From Pseudomonas sp. UBA2684 (GTDB lineage Bacteria > Pseudomonadota > Gammaproteobacteria > Pseudomonadales > Pseudomonadaceae), in contig DELY01000026.1 of NCBI GenBank assembly GCA_002354655.1, positions 1-64,000 of the forward strand: a DNA stretch of 64,000 bases, written 5' to 3'. The position numbers and the translations under genes are program-made. Under the pieces are notes generated by a model, which saw nothing but the letters and a program-made list of their open reading frames with translations, searched no databases and had not been told where the DNA came from. This document shows positions 45,416 through 55,017 of this stretch, one piece after another (positions within the stretch are counted from its first letter, which is position 1; the number at the start of each line of letters is the position of its first letter).

Positions 45416-46611
45416 TGCAGCTGCGCGATGGCCTCGGGCTGACCGCTTCGGCGCTGCTCAGCCGGCCACTGCGCAGCCTGCTGACCCTGCTTGGGGTGGC
45501 CATCGGCATTGCCGCGGTGGCGCTGCTCACCGCGATTGGCGAGGGCATGCGCGGTTACGTGCAGGAGAATTTTGCCCAGTTCGGCACGCGCAATATCTCG
45601 GTCCGCCCCGGCATGACCCGCACCGCCGGGTTGGGTGGTCTGCTCAGCAGCGTCAAGCCGTTGACCATCGCCGATGCCGATGCCCTGCGCCAGTTGCCCC
45701 ATGTCGAGGTGGTGGTGCCGATGATCCAGGGCAACGGCGATGTGCAGTTCGGTGCGCGCAGCCGCAATACCGGGGTGCTCGGCGCCGGGCACCAGATGGC
45801 CCAGGCTTGGCGTTTCAAGCTGGCGCTCGGGCAGTTTCTGCCCACGCCGCGCGACGGCCGTTCGCCGCCTTACGTGGTGCTCGGGCATACCTTGCGCCAA
45901 GAGCTGTTCGGCGACGCCAACCCGCTGGGTGAACTGGTGCGGGTCGGCGGCATGCGCTTTCGGGTGATCGGGGTGATGGAAAAGAAAGGCCAGTTGCTCG
46001 GCTTCGATATCGACGATATCGCCTATATCCCGGTGGACTGGGCCGAAAATCTGTTCAACCGCACAGGGCTGGCGAAGATCAATGTGGTGTTCGGCAGCGG
46101 CACCAGCGGCCTGGCGCTGAGCGAGGCGATTCGTCAGTTGTTGATCGAGCGCCACGGCGAGGAGGATTTCAGCTTCACCACCCAGGACGACATGCTGCGC
46201 AGCCTCGACCGCATCTTCGCGTCGCTGACCCTGGCGGTGGCCGCGCTGGGCAGTATCTCGCTGCTGGTCGGGGCGGTTGGCATCCTCGCCATCATGACCA
46301 CCGCCGTCGCCGAGCGCACCGCGGAGATCGGCCTGCTGCGCGCCATCGGCGCCACCCCGCAGCAGGTGCTCGGCCTGTTTCTCGGCGAGGCGCTGCTGTT
46401 ATCGGTACTCGGTGGGCTGCTCGGCCTGTTGCTGATGGGGCTGTTGCTCGGCGCGCTGCACCTGAGCCTGCCTGGCCTGCCATTGAGCCTGCGACCGCTG
46501 TTTTTGCTGTTGGCGCTGTTGCTCGCGGCGTTGGTCGGCATCCTCGCCGGCATCGCCCCGGCGCGGCGCGCGGCACGCTTGCAGCCGGTGGAGGCGCTGC
46601 ACAGCGACTGA
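45415..46611 (+). CDS. FtsX/MacB-type ABC permease, second of two
   Basis: A 398-residue permease with the same layout as its neighbour: N-terminal helix (LRSLLTLLGVAIGIAAVALL), periplasmic domain (GTRNISVRPGMTRTAGLGG, FRVIGVMEKKGQLLGFDI) and C-terminal helices (TLAVAALGSISLLVGAVGI, LLLSVLGGLLGLLLMGLLL). It overlaps the first permease by one base. The two share the fold and about one-third of positions by eye. The exported substrate is unknown; no outer-membrane factor gene is nearby. Confidence 0.92.
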   Translation: MQLRDGLGLTASALLSRPLRSLLTLLGVAIGIAAVALLTAIGEGMRGYVQENFAQFGTRNISVRPGMTRTAGLGGLLSSVKPLTIADADALRQLPHVEVVVPMIQGNGDVQFGARSRNTGVLGAGHQMAQAWRFKLALGQFLPTPRDGRSPPYVVLGHTLRQELFGDANPLGELVRVGGMRFRVIGVMEKKGQLLGFDIDDIAYIPVDWAENLFNRTGLAKINVVFGSGTSGLALSEAIRQLLIERHGEEDFSFTTQDDMLRSLDRIFASLTLAVAALGSISLLVGAVGILAIMTTAVAERTAEIGLLRAIGATPQQVLGLFLGEALLLSVLGGLLGLLLMGLLLGALHLSLPGLPLSLRPLFLLLALLLAALVGILAGIAPARRAARLQPVEALHSD

Positions 46612-46619
46612 GCGGCCGG

Positions 46620-47669
46620 TTATTGCTCGCGCTCGTATTTATCCAGGGTATCGCGGGCAATCTGCCGGCCGAGCATGATCAGTTCCGGCGCCTTGTAGAA
46701 CTCGAAGAAGCGGCACACGCGCTTGGGCACGTTGATCAGGATATCCGGCGGATAGCCGGCGATCTTGTACTGCGCCAGCGAGGTTTGCATTACCTCGAAA
46801 CTCTGGTTGATCAATTCGAGCAGCGAGGCTGGGCCGCTCATGTCGGCAACCCGCGAGCCGCTGGCGGATTTCGGCGCGCCGGTGCTTTCCGGCTCCGGGG
46901 CTGCCGGCGACTGTTGCGAGTCGGCGTGCGCGTGTTCCAGCCAGGGGTTGTGCTGCACCGTGTGGCTCTCGATGGCCTGGTCTTCCAGCAACAACAGTTC
47001 GTCGTCCTCGCCATTCTTGCGGCGGAACGACGGCAGGCGCGAACCGAGCGAGGCCATCAGCAGGTCGAAACGGCCCTTCAGCGCGGGTGGCCGGTCGATG
47101 ACCGGCAGTTGGTAGTGCTGCTGGTTGGTCGAGTTGAGGTTGACCGCGATGATCAGGTCGCAGTGGCTGGAGACCACCGGCACGATCGGCAAGGGGTTGA
47201 GCAGGCCGCCGTCGACCAGCATGCGTTTGCCCTGAATGACCGGGGTGAACAGGCTGGGAATCGCTGCCGAGGCGCGCATGGCTTGATGCAGGCAGCCTTC
47301 CTGGAACCAGATTTCCTGCTGGTTGGTCAGGTCGGTGGCGACCGCGGTGAACGGGATATTCAACTCTTCGATGTTGATTTCACCGACGATCTCACGGATG
47401 CGCCCGAACACCTTTTCGCCGCGGATCGCGCCGAGGCGAAAGCTCACGTCGAGCAGGCGCAGCACGTCCAGGTAATCCAGGCTCTGCGTCCAGTCGCGGT
47501 ATTCCTTGAGTTTGCCGGCCGCATAGATGCCGCCGACCACCGCGCCCATGGAGCAGCCGGCGATGCAGGCGATGTCGTAGCCGCGTGCTTCCAGTTCTTC
47601 GATCACCCCGATGTGCGCATAACCCCTGGCGCCACCTGAGCCCAGTACCAGCGCGACGCGCTTAGTCAT
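46620..47669 (-). CDS. Patatin-like phospholipase
   Basis: A 349-residue patatin-family acyl hydrolase. The oxyanion loop is LVLGSGGARGYAHIGVIEEL, the nucleophile is Ser in GCSMGAVVGGIYAAGK and the catalytic Asp is in LVDGGLLNPLPIVPV. A low-complexity insert (residues about 235-265, rich in Ser, Pro and Ala) separates the core from a C-terminal region ending in an RRVCRFFEFYKAPEL-like segment. It is convergent with the exporter operon and only 8 nt away from it. The lipid substrate is unknown. Confidence 0.92.
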   Translation of the reverse strand: MTKRVALVLGSGGARGYAHIGVIEELEARGYDIACIAGCSMGAVVGGIYAAGKLKEYRDWTQSLDYLDVLRLLDVSFRLGAIRGEKVFGRIREIVGEINIEELNIPFTAVATDLTNQQEIWFQEGCLHQAMRASAAIPSLFTPVIQGKRMLVDGGLLNPLPIVPVVSSHCDLIIAVNLNSTNQQHYQLPVIDRPPALKGRFDLLMASLGSRLPSFRRKNGEDDELLLLEDQAIESHTVQHNPWLEHAHADSQQSPAAPEPESTGAPKSASGSRVADMSGPASLLELINQSFEVMQTSLAQYKIAGYPPDILINVPKRVCRFFEFYKAPELIMLGRQIARDTLDKYEREQ

Positions 47670-47778
47670 CTCTTAATCCCCCGTAACGCATTGTTTTATC
47701 AACATACGCGCGCGAATCGCTGGCGCCAAGGCGGCATTTGCTAGAATCCGCGCCTGTTGTCGAGATAAGTGAGATTTC

Positions 47779-48813
47779 ATGAGCGAGCCTATTCGTTTGA
47801 CCCAGTACAGCCACGGCGCTGGCTGCGGCTGCAAGATTTCCCCGAAAGTGCTGGATGTGATCCTGGCCGGCAGCGGTGCGCAGAATCTCGACCCCAAGCT
47901 GTGGGTGGGCAATGCCTCGCGTGACGATGCTGCGGTGTATGCCATCGACGGCGAGCGCGGGGTGGTGTCGACCACCGATTTCTTCATGCCGATCGTCGAC
48001 GACCCCTACGATTTTGGGCGTATCGCCGCGACCAACGCGATCAGCGACATCTACGCCATGGGCGGCGACCCGCTGATGGCCATCGCGATTCTCGGCTGGC
48101 CGGTCAACGTGCTGGCCCCGGAAGTGGCCCGTGAGGTGATTCGCGGCGGCCGCGCGGTGTGTGACGCCGCCGGTATTCCCCTGGCCGGTGGGCATTCCAT
48201 CGACGCCCCGGAGCCAATCTTTGGCCTGGCAGTGACCGGGCTGGTGGAAAAGCGCCATATGAAGCGCAACGACACCGCCACCGTCGGTTGCCGGCTGTAC
48301 CTGACCAAACCGCTGGGCATCGGCATTCTCACCACAGCGGAAAAAAAGGCCAAGCTGCGCGCCGAAGACATCGGCCTGGCGCGCGACTGGATGTGCACCC
48401 TGAACAAGCCCGGCAGCCGTTTCGGCAAACTGGCCGGCGTTATGGCGATGACCGATGTCACTGGCTTTGGTTTGCTTGGCCACCTGATCGAGATGGCCGA
48501 CGGTAGCGGCCTGACCGCACGCATCGAGTTCGCCAAGGTGCCGCGCCTGGGCAGCGTCGAGTACTACCTGGAGCAGGGGTGTGCGCCGGGCGGCACACAG
48601 CGCAACTTCGACAGCTACGGCGAGAAGATCGCGCCGCTGCCGGAGCTGCACAAACTGCTGCTGTGCGACCCGCAGACCAGCGGCGGCCTGCTGGTGGCGG
48701 TGACCGCCGAGGGCGAGGCAGAGTTTCTCGCCGTGGCCGCTGAGCTGGGCCTGACCTTGGCGCCGATTGGCCAGTTGCATGAGCGACAGCGTTACGCCGT
48801 CGAGGTGCTGTGA
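47779..48813 (+). CDS. selD: Selenide, water dikinase SelD
   Basis: This 344-residue enzyme makes selenophosphate from selenide and ATP. The active-site region is [15 protein letters not shown], with Cys16 (Cys, not selenocysteine) and the catalytic Lys19. Later motifs are [40 protein letters not shown] and [20 protein letters not shown]. It overlaps selU by one base and so feeds tRNA selenation. Nothing in the window shows that selenoproteins are made as well. Confidence 0.96.
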   Translation: MSEPIRLTQYSHGAGCGCKISPKVLDVILAGSGAQNLDPKLWVGNASRDDAAVYAIDGERGVVSTTDFFMPIVDDPYDFGRIAATNAISDIYAMGGDPLMAIAILGWPVNVLAPEVAREVIRGGRAVCDAAGIPLAGGHSIDAPEPIFGLAVTGLVEKRHMKRNDTATVGCRLYLTKPLGIGILTTAEKKAKLRAEDIGLARDWMCTLNKPGSRFGKLAGVMAMTDVTGFGLLGHLIEMADGSGLTARIEFAKVPRLGSVEYYLEQGCAPGGTQRNFDSYGEKIAPLPELHKLLLCDPQTSGGLLVAVTAEGEAEFLAVAAELGLTLAPIGQLHERQRYAVEVL

Positions 48814-49913
48814 TGCGCGACAACACCAGCGACTATCGCCAGCTGTTTCTCAACGACACGCCGATGATGGACGCCCGCGCGCCCGTCGAGTTCGACAAAG
48901 GCGCGTTCCCCGGGGTGATCAACCTGCCGCTGATGAACGACAGCGAGCGGCAAAAAGTCGGCACCTGCTACAAACAGCAGGGGCAAGAGGCGGCCATCGG
49001 CCTGGGCCAGCAACTGGTCAGCGGCGCGCTCAAAGCCGCGCGTATCGAGGCCTGGGCGGCATTCGCCAAGGCTAACCCCGAGGGTTACCTGTATTGCTTT
49101 CGTGGCGGCCTGCGCTCGCAGATCGTTCAGCAATGGCTGAAAAGCGAGGCGGGCATCGACTACCCACGGGTGATCGGTGGGTACAAAGCGATGCGTAGCT
49201 TTCTCCTCGACACCACCGAGCAGGCGCTGACGCAGTGCGACTTCATCCTGGTGGGCGGCATGACCGGCACCGGCAAGACCGAGGTGATCGCCCAGCTCAG
49301 TCACAGCCTTGACCTCGAAGGGCATGCCAACCACCGTGGCTCCAGCTTCGGCAAGCGCGCCACCGTGCAACCGGCACAGATCAATTTTGAAAACGCCCTG
49401 GCCATCGACATCCTGAAAAAACGCGCGGCCGGTCAGCAGCAGTTCGTTCTCGAAGACGAAGGGCGGATTATCGGCAAGTGCTCGTTGCCGTTGGAGCTGC
49501 ACCAGGGCATGCAGCAATTTCCCATGGTCTGGTTGGAGGACAGCCTGGCCGGGCGCGTCGAGCGTATCCTCAAGGATTACGTGATCGACCTGTGCGCCGA
49601 GTTCGTCACCCTGCATGGCGAGGAGGCGGGCTTCACGGCCTTTGCCGAGCGTTTGCAACAGAGTTTGGCGAACATCCTCAAACGCCTGGGCGGCGAACGC
49701 TATCAACGCCTGGCGGCGATCATGGATCAAGCCTTGCTGGAGCAACAAAGCCAGGGCGAGGTGGGGCTGCACCGGGCCTGGATCGAGGCACTGCTGGTGG
49801 AGTACTACGACCCGATGTACGCCTTCCAGCGTGAGAGCAAAGCCGGGCGGATCGAGTTCGTTGGCGAGCAGGCGGCGTTGCTGGAGTTTCTGCGCCAGCG
49901 CGCCGTGCGTTAG
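48813..49913 (+). CDS. selU: tRNA 2-selenouridine synthase SelU (MnmH/YbbB)
   Basis: A 366-residue enzyme that converts 2-thiouridine at the wobble position of certain tRNAs to 2-selenouridine, using selenophosphate from SelD. The N-terminal rhodanese-like domain has [17 protein letters not shown] and the catalytic Cys in [17 protein letters not shown]. The C-terminal half has a P-loop, [16 protein letters not shown]. The start overlaps the selD stop (TGATG), so the pair is coupled. Confidence 0.95.
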   Translation: MRDNTSDYRQLFLNDTPMMDARAPVEFDKGAFPGVINLPLMNDSERQKVGTCYKQQGQEAAIGLGQQLVSGALKAARIEAWAAFAKANPEGYLYCFRGGLRSQIVQQWLKSEAGIDYPRVIGGYKAMRSFLLDTTEQALTQCDFILVGGMTGTGKTEVIAQLSHSLDLEGHANHRGSSFGKRATVQPAQINFENALAIDILKKRAAGQQQFVLEDEGRIIGKCSLPLELHQGMQQFPMVWLEDSLAGRVERILKDYVIDLCAEFVTLHGEEAGFTAFAERLQQSLANILKRLGGERYQRLAAIMDQALLEQQSQGEVGLHRAWIEALLVEYYDPMYAFQRESKAGRIEFVGEQAALLEFLRQRAVR

Positions 49914-50002
49914 GCTCCTCGGCGCGGGCACTTTTTGACGCTCTGCTCGTCATATCAAGTCGCGAGTATCTGATCGTTTCTGCTTTTTAAGGAGTATGCG
50001 CA

Positions 50003-50281
50003 ATGAAAGCTTGGATCTGTCTGCCAATGATGGCCCTGGTGCTGACCGGCTGTGCCGGTAAAACCGTGTATCGCGACAGCTGCGCCAATCAGTTGGACGC
50101 CGCCTGGCGCGAGCTGGACATCGCCAAAGCCGAGGGTTTTGCCGGCACGGTAAGTTACTCGAAGGCGCTGTCGCTGCTCACCGCGGCGAAAACCCAGCAG
50201 CAATTCGAGGCCTATGAAGGCTGCACCAGCAAGTCCGAGCGGGCGCATTTCTACATCCGCGAATCGCGGGCGGGCCGTTGA
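50003..50281 (+). CDS. Small lipoprotein of unknown function
   Basis: A 92-residue secreted lipoprotein; the lipobox is LTGC, giving a lipidated Cys near residue 17 (MKAWICLPMMALVLTGCAGK). The mature part has two further cysteines and a helical core (DAAWRELDIAKAEGFAGTVSY). TTTAAGGAGTATGCGCA precedes the start. It overlaps the flavin reductase gene by one base. The function is unknown. Confidence 0.85.
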   Translation: MKAWICLPMMALVLTGCAGKTVYRDSCANQLDAAWRELDIAKAEGFAGTVSYSKALSLLTAAKTQQQFEAYEGCTSKSERAHFYIRESRAGR

Positions 50282-50889
50282 TGCTGCTCGACTTCACCAG
50301 CCTGACGCCGCTGGACGCCTACCGTTGGTTGGCGTCCACGGTGACGCCCAGGCCAATTGCCTGGGTCTCCAGCCTGTCCCTGGAGGGTGTCAGCAACCTG
50401 GCGCCGTTCAGCTTCTTTCAGGTGATCAGCGATGAGCCACCCACCCTGATGATCAACGTTGGCAGCCGTGACGACGGCAGCCTCAAGGACACCCTGCGCA
50501 ACGTACAGGCCACCGGCGAGCTGGTGATTCAATTGGTGTCGTTCGCCCAGGCTGAGGCGATGAATGCCAGCGCCGCGGTGTTGCCCCACGGTGTCAGCGA
50601 GTTCGAGCAGTGCGGCATCCCTAGCCAGCCCTCGCTCAAGGTCAAGCCACCACGCGTGCTCGGCGCACCGGTGGCGTTCGAGTGCCGCGTGGCGCAGGTG
50701 CAGCCTTATCCAGCGCAGGCGCCGAACTGCCATTTGATCTTCGCCGAAGTATTGCTTGCCCATGTCGACGATGCGGTGCTCAACGACAAGGGCCGGATCG
50801 ACCCGCACAAGCTCGATGTGCTCGGCCGCCTGGGCGGCATGGCCTACAGCCGCACAAGCAACATCTTCGAGATGCAGCGCCCAGGCTGA
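50281..50889 (+). CDS. Flavin reductase family protein
   Basis: A 202-residue FMN-binding split-barrel protein of the flavin reductase/DIM6-NTAB family. The core is TPRPIAWVSSLSLEGVSNLAPFSFFQVISDEPPTLMI-like near residues 20-60. Such proteins reduce flavin or act as flavin-dependent oxidoreductases; the substrate is unknown. It starts one base inside the lipoprotein stop (TGATG). No partner monooxygenase lies beside it. Confidence 0.88.
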   Translation: MLLDFTSLTPLDAYRWLASTVTPRPIAWVSSLSLEGVSNLAPFSFFQVISDEPPTLMINVGSRDDGSLKDTLRNVQATGELVIQLVSFAQAEAMNASAAVLPHGVSEFEQCGIPSQPSLKVKPPRVLGAPVAFECRVAQVQPYPAQAPNCHLIFAEVLLAHVDDAVLNDKGRIDPHKLDVLGRLGGMAYSRTSNIFEMQRPG

Positions 50890-51079
50890 AATGGCAACAG
50901 ACCCTCGGCGTTGTCCGTCGATTCGTGCTGCGGATGCCGCAAAAGCGACGCCCACTTAGCTGAAAGCACCAAACCGCCCACCTGCTGGCTTGTCGCCAGC
51001 AGAGCAGTCCTCCTATGTTGCCGAACCGGGATGCAAGCGCCACCAGGTGACTTGGCTGTCCTCTTGGCTAGGGGGAAAT
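50890..51079. other. Intergenic region upstream of the large chemoreceptor
   Basis: No gene is seen in this 190-nt gap. A hairpin CTGCTGGC-TTGTC-GCCAGCAG at 50981-51001 has no T tract behind it. No good FliA promoter is visible. Confidence 0.4.
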
Positions 51080-53044
51080 ATGTGGACTGTTCTGCAGCGG
51101 CGCGTTGCCAGTTTGAGCACGGCAAAAAAACTGGCCAGCGGTTTTGGTGTTGTCCTGGCGTTGACGGCGGTGGTCGCGGCCACCGGTTTCTCCGCCCTGC
51201 GTGATGTCGGCACACGCGGCGCATTGCTGGAGCGCATGAGCGCAATCAATGTCGAGGTCCTGCACATGCGCCGCAGCGAGCAGGAGTTTGCCCTGAGTGG
51301 CGATCAGCAACCCGCCGAGCGCTTGCAGCAACAGGCGCAGGCCATTCTCGAACGCAGCCAGGCGTTGCAGGCAGAGTTGCCCGCTGGCGAGCGACAAACC
51401 CTGGATGAGGTGGCGTTGGCCATCGCCGATTACCGCGCGACCTTTGTGCGTTATGTCGAACTGACCGAGACGATGGGCTTGTCCCTGGAGGCCGCACATT
51501 GGCTGGTGGTGAGCGCTTCCAACAGCCTCGACCTACTCAAGGACGGCTTGTCCGAAGACGGTGTCGATCTGCTCAAGAGCAGCCAGGGGGTCGACGGCGC
51601 CGAGGCGGTGGCGCAGGCCGGGCAACTCAGCCAGGTGCACCAGCTGTTATTGCAGGCCCTCGATCAGGCCCGTGTGCGTCTGCAACAAAGCCGCAGCTCT
51701 GCCGCTGTCGTGCAGACCGAAATCCAGGAGGCCGCCGATGCCCAGGCGCTCGCCGGCGAGCTGCGCGATGCCATGGCGGACCCGGGCTACGCCGCGGTGT
51801 TGGTGGAGGTGATCGGCAATGTCGACTCCTTCAACGAACGCCTGAAGGAATACACCGGGCTGTTACAGCAGCAGAAACAGGAATACGCGCGCCTGGTGCA
51901 GCAGGCCGAGCGCATCGTCGGCTTGGTGGACCAGGCGTATGTCCGGCAGAAGGCCGGTATGCAGAATCAGTTGCACACCAGCGGTTGGTTGATCGTGCTT
52001 GCCGCGGGGTTGGCCCTGCTGATCGGCTTGCTGGCGACGCTGGCGATCACCCTGATGATCGTACGACCGCTCAAGCAGGTGATTCTGCAAGCGCGGCAAA
52101 TCGCCGAAGGCGACCTCAGCGCGCGCATCGAGGTGCAGCGCGACGATGAAATAGGCCAGCTGTTGAGCGCCATGCAAGGCATGTCGCAGAACCTGCGCGA
52201 GATGGTCGGCCGCTTGCAGGGTGGGGTGACGCAAATTTCCGCCTCGGCGCAGTCGCTTTCGGCGGTCACCGAACAGACGCGCCTGGGCATGAATGGGCAG
52301 AAAGTCGAAACCGATCAGGTGGCCACGGCGATGAGCCAGATGACCGCCACCGTGCATGAGGTGGCGCGCAATGCCGAGGCCGCCGCCACCTCGACCGAGC
52401 ATGCGGATCAACGGGTCAGCAGTGGCGCCGAAGTGGTGCGCCAGACCCAGCAGCGGATCGCGCAGCTGGCGGCGGCGATGCTGACCACCACCCAAAGCAT
52501 CGAGCGGCTGAGCCAGGACACCCAGCGCATCGACTCGGTGCTGGAGGTGATCAAGAGCGTCGCCGAACAGACCAACCTGCTGGCGCTCAATGCGGCCATC
52601 GAGGCGGCCCGCGCCGGCGAGCAAGGCCGCGGTTTTGCGGTGGTGGCCGACGAAGTACGAGCGCTGGCCAAACGCACTCAGCAATCCACGGCGGAAATCG
52701 AGGGCTTGATTGCCACCCTGCGCGAGGGCGCGCGCCGCTCGGTGAGCGACATGCGCGAGAGTGGCGCGCTGGTCGAGCATGTGGTGCAGGATGCCGGCCA
52801 GACCGAAGGCGCCCTGGCCGGTATCGCCGCGGCAGTGACGCAGCTCTATGCGATGAATCAACAAATTGCCGCGGCGGCCGAGCAGCAAAGTGCGGTGGCC
52901 GAGGAGATCAATCGCAGCGTCACCTCGATTCGCGATATCGCCGATCAATCCGCCATGGCCATGGATGAAACCGCCGGTTCGAGTATCCAGTTGGCGCAGT
53001 TGGGACGTGAGCTGCAAAGCATGGCAGGGCATTTTCGCTGCTGA
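51080..53044 (+). CDS. Methyl-accepting chemotaxis protein with a long periplasmic sensor (HBM-type size)
   Basis: A 654-residue chemoreceptor. Membrane helices lie near residues 17-37 ([19 protein letters not shown]) and 300-325 ([23 protein letters not shown]). The periplasmic helical sensor of about 260 residues matches the size of helical bimodular domains such as McpS, which bind organic acids; a specific ligand is not implied. HAMP and the signalling domain follow, with the tip [20 protein letters not shown] and [14 protein letters not shown]. The ATG at 51080 follows GGGGGAAAT. It lies near the junction of two gene blocks syntenic with separate P. aeruginosa loci. Confidence 0.92.
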   Translation: MWTVLQRRVASLSTAKKLASGFGVVLALTAVVAATGFSALRDVGTRGALLERMSAINVEVLHMRRSEQEFALSGDQQPAERLQQQAQAILERSQALQAELPAGERQTLDEVALAIADYRATFVRYVELTETMGLSLEAAHWLVVSASNSLDLLKDGLSEDGVDLLKSSQGVDGAEAVAQAGQLSQVHQLLLQALDQARVRLQQSRSSAAVVQTEIQEAADAQALAGELRDAMADPGYAAVLVEVIGNVDSFNERLKEYTGLLQQQKQEYARLVQQAERIVGLVDQAYVRQKAGMQNQLHTSGWLIVLAAGLALLIGLLATLAITLMIVRPLKQVILQARQIAEGDLSARIEVQRDDEIGQLLSAMQGMSQNLREMVGRLQGGVTQISASAQSLSAVTEQTRLGMNGQKVETDQVATAMSQMTATVHEVARNAEAAATSTEHADQRVSSGAEVVRQTQQRIAQLAAAMLTTTQSIERLSQDTQRIDSVLEVIKSVAEQTNLLALNAAIEAARAGEQGRGFAVVADEVRALAKRTQQSTAEIEGLIATLREGARRSVSDMRESGALVEHVVQDAGQTEGALAGIAAAVTQLYAMNQQIAAAAEQQSAVAEEINRSVTSIRDIADQSAMAMDETAGSSIQLAQLGRELQSMAGHFRC

Positions 53045-53146
53045 AAGAGCCGCGTTGGCGCACAGTTTCGTGAGTAAAGGTTACATGGCGCTTTGCCCCG
53101 CTCATGCTGGCCAGTAGCATCGACGCACTTGCACAAGGAGCGAACG

Positions 53147-54064
53147 ATGCGCACGAAACTGGATGCCTGCTTGCACGCGGTGAATCAGGTGCTGTTGGGC
53201 AAGGAGCCGCAGGTGCGTATGGCGCTGACCTGCCTGCTGGCACGCGGCCATTTGCTGATCGAAGATCTGCCGGGGATGGGCAAAACCACCCTCAGTCATG
53301 CGCTGGCCAAGGTTCTGGGCCTGAGTTTCCAGCGGATTCAGTTCACGTCCGACCTATTGCCCGGCGATATCCTCGGCACGTCGGTGTTCGACAAGGACAG
53401 CGGGCAGTTCGTCTTCCATCCGGGGCCGATCTTCGCCGAACTGGTGCTGGCTGATGAGATCAACCGCGCCACGCCGAAAAGCCAGAGCGCACTGCTCGAA
53501 GCCATGGAAGAAGGCCAGGTGACCATCGAGGGTGCGACCCGGCCATTGCCCGAGCCGTTTTTCGTCATCGCCACGCAGAACCCGGTAAGCCAGGGCGGCA
53601 CCTTCGCTCTGCCGGAATCGCAACTCGACCGCTTTCTCATGCGCCTGTCGCTCGGCTACCCGGCCAAGGCGGCGGAGAAGGCCTTGCTCCTCGGCGATTC
53701 ACGGCGTTCGCTGCTGCCCCGCCTGGAGGCGATTCTCGACCATACCGAGCTGGCGCTGATTCAGGCCGAGGTGCCCAAAGTGCGGGTCAGCGATGCGCTG
53801 ATCGATTACGTGTTGCGCCTGGTCGAGGCTACCCGCACGCAGCCGCAGTTCGCCTGGGGCCTGTCGCCGCGCGCCAGCCTGGCGTTGTTGGCGGCGGCCC
53901 GTGCCTGGGCCTTTTTGGCCGGGCGCGACTATGTGATTCCCGAGGATGTGCAGGCGGTGCTGCCGTCGGTGGTTGGCCACCGCCTGCGTGAACGCGCCGA
54001 TCCCACCGGGCATGGCGGTGGCGCTCTGGTGCAGTGGCTGTTGCGCGAGGTGCCGGCACTTTGA
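53147..54064 (+). CDS. MoxR family AAA+ ATPase
   Basis: A 305-residue AAA+ protein of the MoxR family. Walker A is LIEDLPGMGKTTLSHALAK, Walker B is LVLADEINRATPKSQSALLEAM, and sensor-type residues lie in PFFVIATQNPVSQGG and LPESQLDRF. MoxR proteins act with von Willebrand/DUF58-type partners in protein complex maturation. The start at 53147 follows CAAGGAGCGAACG. It overlaps the DUF58 gene by four bases (TTGA) and TgpA follows, a conserved Pseudomonas operon. Confidence 0.94.
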   Translation: MRTKLDACLHAVNQVLLGKEPQVRMALTCLLARGHLLIEDLPGMGKTTLSHALAKVLGLSFQRIQFTSDLLPGDILGTSVFDKDSGQFVFHPGPIFAELVLADEINRATPKSQSALLEAMEEGQVTIEGATRPLPEPFFVIATQNPVSQGGTFALPESQLDRFLMRLSLGYPAKAAEKALLLGDSRRSLLPRLEAILDHTELALIQAEVPKVRVSDALIDYVLRLVEATRTQPQFAWGLSPRASLALLAAARAWAFLAGRDYVIPEDVQAVLPSVVGHRLRERADPTGHGGGALVQWLLREVPAL

Positions 54065-55017
54065 GGGCACTGCTCAAACTCCGTTGGAGTCGCTGGTTGG
54101 CCCGGCGGATTCCTGCGGCGACCAGCATACGCCTCACCCAGCGGCGGATTTTCATCGTCCCGACCCTGGTCGGGCTGGCGTTTGCCGCAGCGTTGCTGCT
54201 GATGCTGCTGGCGGCCATCAACTACCAGAACAGTTTGGCCTACGGCCTGACCTTTCTGCTCGCCTCGGTATTCATCGTCGCGATCCTGCACACCTACCGC
54301 AATCTGGCCGGCTTGGTCCTCAAGGCGCGCGGCGCGCGCGCGGTATTCGTCGGTGAGCAAGGGTGTTTTCAGGTGTGCCTGGAAAGCACGGCGCGGGCAC
54401 ACCAAGCGGTCGCGCTGGGCTGGCCGCCCACAGGCCTACAGACCCGTGACGTGCCGGCGCAGGGCGTCAGCCTGTGCGAGTTGAACCTGCCGGCGGCGCA
54501 GCGTGGGTGGCTGCGACCCGGGCGTTTACGGGTCGAGAGTCGGTTTCCGCTGGGCATTTTGGTGGCGTGGAGCTGGGTTGACCTGGATCAGGCGTTGCTG
54601 GTCTATCCGCGTCCGCTGGCAGGCGAGTTGCCGTTGTCCGCGGGCCTTAGCGATGACCCCGAAGAGCAGGGCGCGCGCGCTCATGGGCGTGGCGCCGATG
54701 ACTTTCAGGGGCTGAGAAGCTACCAGCCCGGCGACTCCAAGCGCCGCCTGCACTGGAAGGCCTATTCGCGGGGGCAGGGCTTGCTGGTCAAGGACTTCGC
54801 CGCGCTGAGTGGCCGCGACCTGTGCCTGGACTTCGACGCGTTGCACGGCGATACCGAAACGCGTTTATCGCTGCTGTGCCATTGGGTGCTGGCGTTGTCC
54901 GAGCGCCAGCAGGCGTTCGCCTTGAGCCTGCCGGGCGGCGTATTGGCGCCCGACAGCGGCGACCAGCACCGCGAAGCCTGCCTGCGGGCGCTGGCGTTGC
55001 ACGGGCTGCCCGCATGA
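54061..55017 (+). CDS. DUF58 membrane protein
   Basis: A 318-residue protein with two adjacent N-terminal membrane helices (RRIFIVPTLVGLAFAAALLLML, SLAYGLTFLLASVFIVAIL) and a cytoplasmic DUF58 domain, with the core ADDFQGLRSYQPGDSKRRLHWK near residues 217-238. The TTG start at 54061 overlaps the MoxR stop and has GAGG upstream; a GTG at 54034 is an alternative without a good site. It is the usual partner of MoxR and TgpA. No vWA motif is visible beyond the DUF58 core. Confidence 0.9.
   Translation: MRALLKLRWSRWLARRIPAATSIRLTQRRIFIVPTLVGLAFAAALLLMLLAAINYQNSLAYGLTFLLASVFIVAILHTYRNLAGLVLKARGARAVFVGEQGCFQVCLESTARAHQAVALGWPPTGLQTRDVPAQGVSLCELNLPAAQRGWLRPGRLRVESRFPLGILVAWSWVDLDQALLVYPRPLAGELPLSAGLSDDPEEQGARAHGRGADDFQGLRSYQPGDSKRRLHWKAYSRGQGLLVKDFAALSGRDLCLDFDALHGDTETRLSLLCHWVLALSERQQAFALSLPGGVLAPDSGDQHREACLRALALHGLPA

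Noticed and set aside
47779-49913. In-frame UGA (selenocysteine) in selD or nearby genes
   Set aside because: SelD has ordinary Cys codons at the active site and selU runs uninterrupted; no SECIS-like case was found.
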